From assembly GCA_033980235.1 (NCBI GenBank), contig CM067066.1, forward strand, positions 39,303,455 to 39,367,454: a stretch of DNA of 64,000 nucleotides, in the 5' to 3' direction. Positions 11,901 to 23,285 of the stretch are shown here, piece by piece. The translations under genes and the position numbers were made by a program. Numbering within the stretch: the stretch's first letter is position 1; every line of letters starts with the position of its first letter. This DNA comes from Diadema setosum. Taxonomy: Eukaryota > Echinodermata > Echinoidea > Diadematoida > Diadematidae. The notes beneath the pieces were generated by a model. It saw nothing but the letters and a program-made list of their open reading frames with translations. It did not search any database and had not been told where the DNA came from.

Positions 11901-14900
11901 ATGAGATGGGCGGCCCAATTTATTCTCTACCCACCAGTGTACTGGTGCACATTTGGAAACGACAAAGAGTTCTGGACAGCGAATATGTGCGTCAAGGCGT
12001 AAGCTCGATCGGTAACAGTCGACTCCTGTCAAGATTCTTCACAGATAATTCATATTAAAGGACGAGGTCACCTTTTATATACATGTGGACTAAGTGAATG
12101 CAACAATAGTAGAACACATCAGTGAAAGTTTGAGGAAAATCCGACAATACTTTCAAAAGTTATGAATTTTTAAAGTATCTGTATCTGTGCAACCACTGCT
12201 GGATGAGAAGACTACTATAGTACAGTGGATGATGTCACATGCATCGAACAATATAAGGAAAATAAAAAGAACATTTCATAAAACTTTACTTTTTGAATAA
12301 AGTGCACATTTCTTTCGACTTGTCACTGATGTATGTAGAGGGTAACATTAATCCCCTGCCTTCTGAAAGGTAGAAGTCGAGTGTTCTTTTGTTATGCGAG
12401 AAAAGTGAAAATATGTTGAATTTTCTTTATACTTTCTTTATATTGTTGTACATGTGACATCACAAGCTATAGTACAATTGTAGTCTTCTCATCCAGCCAT
12501 GACTGAGCAGAAACTTCAAAAATTCATAACTTTTGAATGGACTGTCCAATTTTCCTCAAACTCTCATTGAAATTGAATTGTTGTACTATACAGGGTGGCC
12601 CAGAAAGAACGGAACACCTAAGATCTTTAATCTCAGCAGTATTCTTGCAAATATGTCATTATTTTGCATACTATTGGAAAGGCCATTCTTTTTCCAATAG
12701 AATGACACCTAATTCTTTAAATTTAGGTACTGCGTTATGATTTTAAGACCATTTTTGTAAACCCTTGCAATTTTCAAAATGTGATCATTTTGCACTCTCA
12801 GAGATACCGAAAGCAGCGAAAATTCGGCTTGCCATAGAACCAGTAACGTTAACAATGTGTGGAATGTGGGGCAGAAGGTGTAATTGTCATGTCCGTTATC
12901 ATTGTGAATAATGTGGATATCATTGTGAATGCCACTGGTTCTATGGCAAGCCGAATTCTCGCTGGTTTCGGTATATCTGAGAGTGCGAAATGATCACATT
13001 TTGAAAATTGCAAGGGTTAACAAAAATGGTCCTTAAATTAGAGCACATTAACCAAAATTAAAGAACTTGGTGTCATTCTATTGTAAAAGGAATGGCCTTT
13101 CCAATATTAAGCAAAATAATGACATATTTGCAACAATATTGCTGAAATTCAAGATCTTAGGTGTTCCGTTCTTTCTGGGCCACCCTGTATTGCTGCATTC
13201 ACTCAACCCACATTTCTATGAAGGTGAACTTGTCCTTTAATACTGGGATTCTCAAAAATGTCTGAGCAGGGAGGTGAGAAGCTCCCTGGTCTGCCTTCCC
13301 AGCAATAGTATCCCCTCAATTGCTATCGGGTCTTCAAATTAAATTTTTCTAGTGCATTTTAATTTGTACTGGGAAAAAAAAGTGAGGTACATGTAGCACC
13401 TACAATGTATGTTGCCACTTGGTCAAAACGGTATCAGTATTTTCAGTACATCATTGGCATCCATAAGTATCATAAATGTGAGCAGCTTAAAACTCTCCAT
13501 CATTCCTTGTACATTATGAAACTTCACAGTTCATTGTAGATGTCTCTAATCAATTCTCATCTAATTTTCTTATTGTGACTGTTGGAAATCTTGTATCTAA
13601 AAGATAACAGGTAACATGACAGTAATTAGGTGATACGCTATCAGCGTATCACCTATTGTGATTGTCAAAATCTCTCTTTATTTTTAGGTGATACGCTATC
13701 AGCGTATCACCTATTGTGATTGTCAAAATCTCTCTTTATTTTTTTAGGTGATACGCTATCAGCGTATCACCTATTGTGATTGTCAAAATTTCTCTTTTTA
13801 GGTGATACGCTATCAGCGTATCACCTATTGTAATTGTCAAAATTTCTCTTTTTAGGTGATACGCTATCAGCGTATCACCTATTGTGATTGTCAAAATCTC
13901 TCTTTATTTCTTTTTATTCTTCTTTCTTTCTGGACAATTTTGTGTCATCAATATCTCAAGAATGACATTACGGAATAACATGACATTTTCAGGGAACATG
14001 TCTCATGACAAAATCTAGCCACAATAAGGTTTTCATGACAGTAACATATCTATGACGTCATCTAGGCGCCATTTTGTGATTTTCGGACCATGTTACATGA
14101 TCGATCATAACTTCATAACTAAAGGTCATTTCTGTATCATTTTCGGTGGACATTAAGTTCAGGTCACGCTCTATCTTGCATTTTAATGCTAATTACCTAG
14201 GACATTATTACGCGCGCGTACGCGCGCGTCAAACTTTTAAAAGGCTCAAAACAACTTACCAATGGGAAATCTCGAAGTTTCAGACAATTTTAAGCGTTCG
14301 CGCGTTCGCGTCCGTCCGCACATTTTCGCGCGTAGTGCGCGTAAGCAAAATGAAAATGCACATTTTTTGACAGATTTGGATTCCTGATACATTAAGTAAC
14401 AATATCCATTGATTTCCGATCAATTTTGACCTATAACAAAGGAATGCGTTGGCGTCAAAGTTGAAATTTCGTGTGCGCGTCTATGTGCAAATATAGCGAA
14501 AAACATGCCTTTGTTTATTTCGCCATAGCTCTTTAAAACGTCTGGTTACCCTATGTTTTTATTGCATATTACAAAAACATATGAATTGGAAATAACGTTT
14601 CAAGTATCAATATCTCCATGAATACATTATGACGTCATCATATCATCATCTGAAATCAAAAAAGTGGAATTAATTTTTTTAAGGTACTGTTTCTGACATT
14701 CATTTGCTCGTATCTCTGTTGTTTAAGCTCAATATTATCCCAAATTCAGATATGTTGTACTTTGAACATTTACCTTTCAAGTCCATGTCATAGTTTTGAC
14801 ATTTGATGACGTCATCATGCTTTAAATTGTGTTTAAAGGTAAAGACGCAAAATCGGACAAGTTTACGTGTTATGTCTATGGGAGGTGATTTTTTTAGAAA

Positions 14901-17900
14901 CCATGCATTGACTTGACAACGTTTAAGCACCTTTATCTCAGCTGATTTTGCTTCATTTCCTCTGAAACTTAAGTATGTTGTAGCTGTGACAATAAGCTGC
15001 AGTAATCATGCATTTTATTCTTTGAAATCTCCTCATGAGGTTGACAATTTTGCAATTTAAAACTGAAAATGAGAATGGAATGCGGACGAAATGATTCCTG
15101 ATTCATCTTTCACGTAGATAAGTTTACGTTCCTCTAATTTTCTCGTCGAGACGTATGGCCGAGTGGTTAGAGGCGTCGTCTCAGAAACGTGAGGTTGCAC
15201 ACGTACGGGTTCGATCCTCACAAGAGCACGAAAGAAAATAATTATTTTTTTTTTTTACTTTTTTTTTCTTCAATGGAGTACTACACCTTCGTCCATGTAG
15301 AAATCACATTTGCATGTAAACAGACCTATACGCACACACTCACACAGTATACCTTTGTTTTGCGTTGGAGACTGCATTACTTCGACTGCTGCAAAATTTT
15401 TCAGGCTGGCTTTTCAAAATGATCTTGTAACAAATTGAAATTTGTTCATATCAATTCAGTAACACAATGTAGTCGTGGTTACTTTGTGCTGATTTATACG
15501 TGTAACAAGCTATACATAGTAAAAAAGGTATTTGAATTGTTCCTTCAAGTCAGTCTTCTGTATTGATGATTATTTGTCAATTAGTGGTTTTTGTGGAGTT
15601 TCAGATAGTGATAAAAAGTATGGATGATAAGTGCAGCGATAATTCCTACAGTTAGTTCAAAGTTGAGTTACAGAGGTTTGATACATACATTTAGCATAGT
15701 GTGTGTGTGTATACGTGTGTATACAGGTTGGCCATATGACACATTCTAGACAATTAATCTTAATTAGCAAACGTGATCAGCTATGGAACTAAATATAGTA
15801 CTAATGTATGATGTTAACGATTCAAATTAAACTGTGACGAGTTTAAAGGGATAGCTTAACTGTGTGTAAAAATAAAGCAATTATAAGGAAATTTTAGGGG
15901 AATCTGATAACCATGCCTATAATAATTTCATACAGGTACTAATAGCTGCCTCATATACGTGTGATCGATCGTCATGTCAATAGGAAACTGACAACGTACG
16001 ATGAATATGGTATACATTGAACAAATGTCTTTGAAGTCCATATCGATTTTTTCTAATTTGATGACGTCATCATGCTAGAAGTTGTGATTAATAAATGGCA
16101 AGATACCGAAATCAGCGAAGATTATACGTTATGTCTATGGGAGGGGATTTTTGTTTTTTAACCATGCATTGCCTCGATAACGCTCGAGCACCTTTACCTC
16201 ACTTGATTTTGCATCATTTCCTCTGAAATTTAAGTATGTTGTAGCTGAGACAATAAGCTGCAGTAATCATACATTTTACTTCTTTTCAAATCTCATCAGG
16301 TTGACAATTTTGCAGCATAAAACTGAAAATGAGAACGGGAGGTGGACGAAACGATTCCTGAGTCATCTTTCACATATAAGCTTACGTTCCTCATATTTTC
16401 TCGTCGAGACGTATGATTGAGAGGTTAAAGGCGACGTCTCAGACACGTAAGGTTGCACATGTGCGGGTTCGAACCCCATAAGAGCACGAAACAAAATACT
16501 TATCTATTTTACTTTTTTCTTCAATGGTGTATTACACATTCGTCCATGCAGAAATCACGTTCGTATATAAACGCACCTATACACAGCCACACACCCACAC
16601 ACACACACAATCATTCTGTTTTGTGTTGGAGACCACATTGCTTGGACTGCTGCAAAATTCTGCAGGCTGGGTTTTTCATACCGATCATAGTATGTAATGA
16701 CGACAACAGAGGCGTTGTACTTTGAGCAATTGTCTTTCAAGTCCATGTCATTGTTTTGTACTTTGATGACGTCATCACACTGAAAATTGTGATTAAAGGC
16801 AAGGTATCAAAATCAGCCGATTATAGGTTTTATGTCTTCGGGACGTATTTTTCCGAAATTGCCAGAAATGGCACAGCGACATCAGTCGTTACAAGGCCGC
16901 ATTTCCGTCTAGCAATGTAATACATGTTCACGCGGCCACGATTGTTGAGTGGGCATTGACTTTTTCCCCCTGAAATATCTATACATTTTTTTTTGGCCTT
17001 ACCGTTTCCGTGGATGTCCCGTGGCCGAGTGGTTAGAGAAACCGTTTTGCATGCACGCTCAATATAACTTCAAGGTGCCTATATCACATTCTTTTCTTTG
17101 TCGATCACAGATGACCGACATCTGATGACCCCAGGCGTATCACCTAACTCGTCAGCGTGACGAGTTTCATGTCTCGTTAGGTGATACGCTATCAGCGTAT
17201 CACCTATTGTGATTGTCAAAATCTCTCTTTATTTTTAGGTGATACGCTATCAGCGTATCACCTATTGTGTTTGTCAAAATCTTCCTTTCTTTCTTTTTAT
17301 TCTTCTTTCTTTCTGGCACATTTTGTGTCGTGAATATCTCAACATTGACATGACGGAATAACATGACATTTTCAGTCAACATGTCTCATGACAATATCTA
17401 GCCACAATAAGGTTTTCATGACAGTAACATATCTATGACGTCATCTAGGCGCCATTTTGTGATTTTCGGACCATGTTACATGATCGATCATAACTTCATA
17501 ACTAAAGGTCATTTCTGTATCATTTTCGTTGGACATAAAGTTCCGGTCACGCTCTATCTTACTTTTTAATGCTAATTACCCAGGACATCATTACGCGCGC
17601 ATTAGCGCGCGTCAAAGTTTTTAAATGCTTTAAACGACTTCCCAATGGGAAATCTCGAAGTTTCAGACAATTTTAAGCGTTCCGCGCGTTCGCGTCCGTC
17701 CGAGCATTTCCGCGCGCAGTGCGCGTAAGCAACATGAAAATGCACATTTGTTGACAGGTTTGGATTCCTGATACATTAAGTAACAATATCCATTGATTTC
17801 CGATCAATTTCGACCTATAACAAAGGAATGCGCTGGCGTCAAAGTTGAAATTTCGTGTGCGCGTCTATGTGGAAATATAGCGAAAAACATGTCTTTGTTT

Positions 17901-20705
17901 ATTTCGCCATATCTCTTTAAAACGTCAGGTGACCCTATGTTTTTATTGCATATTACAAAAGCATATGAATTGAAAATAACGTTTCAAGTATCAATATTTC
18001 CCTAAATACATTATGACGTCATCATATCATCATCTGAAATTAAAAAAGTGGAATTAATTTTTTTGAGGTACTGTTTCTGACATTCATTTGCTCGTATCTC
18101 TGTTGTTTAAGCTCAATATTATCCCAAATTCAGATATGTTGTACTTTGAACATTTGCCTTTTAAGTCCAAGTCATGGTTTTGAAATTTGATGACGTCATC
18201 ATACCTTAAATTGTGATTTAAGGTAAAGATGCAAAATCGGACAAGTTTACGTGTTATGTCTATGGGAGGTGATTTTTTTTTAAACCATGCATTGACTTGA
18301 CAACGTTTAAGCACCTTTATCTCAGCTGATTTTGCTTCATTTCCTCTGAAACTTAAGTATGTTGTAGCTGAGACAATAAGCTTCAGTAATCATGCATTTT
18401 ATTTTTTGAAATCTCATCATCAGGTTGACAATTTTGCAGTTTAAAACTGAAAATGAGAATGGAATGTGGACAAAACGATTCCCGATTCAGCTTTCACATA
18501 CATAAGTTTACGTTCCTCATATTTTCTCGCCGAGACGTATGGCCGAGTGGTTAAAGGCGACATCTCAGAGACGTGAGGTTGCGGGTTCGAACCCCACAAG
18601 ATCACGAAACAAAATACTTAGCTATTTTACTTTTTTTCTTCAATTTTGTATTACATATTCGTCCATGTAGAAATCACGTTCGTATATAAACGCACCTATA
18701 CACACACACAGACACACACCATATCCCTCTTTTTTTGTGTGTTGGAGACCACATTGCTTCGACTGCTGCAAAATTTTGCAGGCTCACTTTGTCTAACCGA
18801 TCATAGTATGTAATGACGACGACGGAGGTGTTGTACTTTGAACATTTGTCTTTCAAGACCATGTCATTGTTTTGTACTTTGATGACGTCATCACACTGAA
18901 AATTGTGATTAAAGGCAAGGTATCAAAACCAGCCGATTATAGGCTTTATGTCTACGGCGCGTATTTTTCCCAAGTTGCCAGAAATGGCATAGCGACATCA
19001 GTCGTTACAAGGCCGCATTTCCGTCTAGCAATGCAATACATGTTTACGCGGCCACGATTGTTGAGTGGGCATTGACTTTTCCCCCCTGTAATATCCATAC
19101 ATTTCTTTTTTGCCTTACCATTTCCGGGGATGTCCCGTGGCCGAGTGGTTAGAGAAACGGTTTTGCATGCACGCTCAATATAACTTCAAGGTGCCTATAT
19201 CACATTCTTTTCTTTGTCAATCACAGATGACCGACACCTGATGACCCCAAGCGTATCACCTAACTCGTCAGCGTGACGAGTTTCATATCTCGTTTTTTAT
19301 TCTTCTTTCTTTCTGCCACATTTTGTGTCGTCAATATCTCAACAATGACATCACGGAATGACATGACATTTTCAGTCAACATGTCTCATAACAATATCTA
19401 GCCACAATAAGGTTTTCATGACAGTAACATATCTATGACGTCATCTAGGCGCCATTTTGTGATTTTCGGACCTTGTCACATGATCAATCATAACTTCATA
19501 ACTAGATGTCATTTCTGTATCATTTTCGCTGGACATAAAGTTCAGGTCACGCTCTATCTTACTTTCTAACGCTAGTTACCCAGGTCATCATTAGGCGCGC
19601 GTAAGCGCGCGTCAAAATTTTAAAAGGCTCAAAACGACTTCCCAATGGGAAATCTCGAAGTTTCAGACAATTTTAAGCGTTTCAAACATTTTCTCGCGTG
19701 CGCGTCCGTCCGCGCAATTTCGCAACCAACATGAAAATGCAATTTTTTTGACTGATTTGGATTCCTGATACTTTGAGTAACAATATCCACTGATTTCCGA
19801 TCGATGTTGACCTATAACAAAGGAATGCGCTGGCGTCAAAGTTGAAATTTCGTGTGCGCGTCTATGTGGAAATATAGCGAAAAACATGTCTTTGTTTATT
19901 TCGCAATAGCTCTTTAAAAAGTCCGTTGACCCTATGTTTTTATTGCATATTACAAAAGCATATGAATTGGAAATAACGTTTCAAGTATCAATATTTCCCG
20001 AAATACATTATGACGTCATCATATCATCATCTGAAATCAAAAAAGTGGAATTAATTTTTTTGAGGTACTGTTTCTAACATTCATTTGCTCGTATCTCTGT
20101 TGTTTAAGCTCAATATTATCCCAAATTCACATATGTTGTACTTTTAACATTTGCCTTTCAAGTCCATGTCATGGTTTTGAAATTTGATGACGTTATCATA
20201 CTTTAAATTGTGATTAAAAGTAAAGATGCAAAATCGGACAAGTTTACGTGTTATGTCTATGGGAAGTGATTTTTTTTTTAAACCATCCATTGACTTGACA
20301 ACGTTAAAGCACCTTTATCTCAGCTGATTTTGCTTCATTTCCTCTGAAATTTAAGTATGTTGTAGCTGAGACAATAAGCTGCAGTAATCATGCATTTTGT
20401 TCTTTGAAATCTTCTCATGAGGTTGACAATTTTGCAGTTTAAAACTGAAAATGAGAATGGAATGTGGACGAATCGATTCCTGATTCATCTTTCACATACA
20501 TAAGTTTACGTTCCTCATATTTTCTCGTCGAGACGTATGGTCGAGTGGTTAAAGGCGCCGTCTCAGAGACGTGAGGTTGCACTCGTGCGGGTTCGAACCC
20601 CACAAGATCACGAAACAAAATACCTAGCTATTTTACTTTTTTTTTTCTTCAATGGTGTATTACACATTCGTCCATGTAGAAATTACGTTCGTATATAAAC
20701 GCACC

Positions 20706-20741
<36 letters not shown>

Positions 20742-23231
20742 ATCCCTCTGTTTTGTGTTGGAGACCACATTGCTTCGACTGCTGCAGAATGTTGCATCCT
20801 GACTCTGTCAAATAGTATGTAATGACGACAACGGAGGTGTTGTACTTTGAGCAATTGTCTTTCAAGTCCATGTCATTGTTTTGTACTTTGATGACGTCAT
20901 CACACTGAAAATTGTGATTAAAGGCAAGGTATCAAAATCAGCCGATTATAGGTTTTATGTCTGCGGGACGTATTTTTCCGAAATTGCCAGAAATGGCACA
21001 GCGACCTCAGTCGTTACAAGGCCGCATTTCCTTCTAGCAATGCAATACATGTTCACGCGGCCACAATTGTTGAGTGGGCATTGACTTTTCCCCCCTGTAA
21101 TATCTATACATTTTTTTTTCGGCCTTACCGTTTCCGTGGATGTCCCGTTGCCGAGTGGTTAGAGAAACGGTTTTGCATGCACGCTCAATATAACTTCAAG
21201 GTGACTATATCACATTCTTTTCTTTGTCGATCACAGATGACCGACATCTGATGACCCCAGGCGTATCACCTAACTCGTCAGCGTGACGAGTTTCATGTCT
21301 CGTTTTTTATTCTTCTTTCTTTCTGGACAATTTTGTGTCGTCAATATCTCAAGAATGACATTACGAAATAACATGACATTTTCAGTCGACATGTCTCATG
21401 ACAAAATCTAGCCACAATAAGGTTTTCATGACAGTAACATATCTATGACGTCATCTAGGCGCCATTTTGTGATTTTCGGACCTTGTCACATGATCGATCA
21501 TAACTTCATAACTAGATGTCATTTCTGTATCATTTTCGGTGGACATGAAGTTCAGGTCACGCTCTATCTTACTTTTTAACGCTAGTTACACAGGTCATCA
21601 TTACGCGCGCGTAAGCGCGCGTCAAAATTTTAAAAGGCTCAAAACGACTTCCCAATGGGAAATCTCGAAGTTTCAGACAATTTTAAGCGTTTCAAACATT
21701 TTCTCGCGTGCGCGTCCGTCCGCGCAATTTCGCGCGCAGAGCCCGTAAGCAACATGAAAATGCAATTTTTTTGACTGATTTGGATTCCTGATACTTTGAG
21801 TAATAATATCCATTGATTTCCGATCGATTTCGACCTATAACAAAGGAATGCACTGGCGTCAAAGTTGAAATTCCGCGTGCGCGTCTTTCTGCAAATATAG
21901 TGAAAAAACATGTCTTTGTTTATTTCGCCATAGCTCTTTAAATCGTCCGTTGACCCTATATTTATATTGCATATTACAAAAGTATATGAATTGTAAATAA
22001 CATTCCAAGTATCAGTATTGCCAGGTAAACGCGATGACGTCATCATATCGTCATTTTAAATCAAAAAAGTGGAATTGATTTTTTTTAGGTACTGTTTCTG
22101 ACATTCATTTGCTCGTATCTCTGTTGTTTAAGCTCAATATTACCCCAAATTCAGATATGATGCACTTTGAACATTTGCCTTTCAAGTCCATGTAATGGTT
22201 TTGAAATATGATGACGTCATCATACTAGAAATTGTGATTAAAGGTAGAGACTCAAAATCAGACAAGTTTACGTGTTATGTCTATGGGAGGTGATTTTTTT
22301 TTGAACCATGCATTGACTTGACAACGTTTAAGCACCTTTACCTCATCTGATTTTACTCCATTTCCTCTGAAACATAAATATGTTGTAGCTGAGACAATAA
22401 GCTTTAGTAATCATGCATTTTATGTTTTCAAATCTCCTCATCAGGTTGACAATTTTGCAATTTAAAACTGAAAATGAGAATACAATCTGTACGGAACGAT
22501 TCCCAATTTTTCTTTGCAACTGTATATTGATCGAATCCACGCTGCCACTTGTGGGAAGTTGAATAGCGCCAACACAAGTCAACACTGTCACGATAGTATT
22601 TAGATTTAAGTTTCGCACTCGATCTTCAGGACAGCCATGTGGCATAATCGGTTAGCGCGCTGGTTGTTCGTAACGCCATACCGGAAGGCGAGAGGTTCGA
22701 CTCCCGCAGGACTTTTATCCGTTCTTTCTTTTTTTTCTCTTTTTTTTTCGGCAGTTCAGCTTTACTCCGATGTCATTTATCGTATTATTTTATCAAGTGT
22801 ACGTAACCCGTGAACACGGCTGCTCTATTTCCCTTGTTTTGTATTGGAGTTTGGAGATTGGGTTTGCTTCATTAATTTTGTCACACTTAATGTTGTAAAT
22901 TGCCCCTTGTTACAGTGTCCCGCTTGCCACCTTTCGTTTGCTCTTTCCTTTTCTCTTCATTGGTTATTGTTATACTGTAACAGGATAGGTAGGAACATGT
23001 ACGTTTAAATAACTTGCAGGAATGGGAGCTGAATTGATTAACTCTAGTCCAGGTGTATGGCGTCTCGCTCATCTCTTTGAAATTCCAGGTTGTTATTGTT
23101 TGACCCAATAACGGAGTTGTAAACAGGTTATATGTTGCTATAGAGGTATCTTGTGCCACATGAATGGAAAGCATCACTGTTTAGTAGTAGTAATGAACTT
23201 TTTCATGTTGTATATGGTATAAATATTTAAG

Positions 23232-23285
<54 letters not shown>

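Larger units (their letters stand above)
13881..17178. repeat. Array unit 1 (extended)
   Basis: Full unit with an extra copy of the module that contains the tRNA-like segment and CA tract (first 14800-15420, second 16040-16740). Between them, 15420-16010 is unique AT-rich sequence with a short GT tract near 15700. Contains a perfect ACGCGCGCGTACGCGCGCGT palindrome at 14211-14230. Ends with the AACTCGTCA-GCG-TGACGAGTT hairpin. Confidence 0.85.

Noticed and set aside
13628..13880. CRISPR-like array (palindromic repeats with spacers)
   Set aside because: Repeat and spacer lengths superficially fit, but the spacers are copies of one another and the genome is animal.
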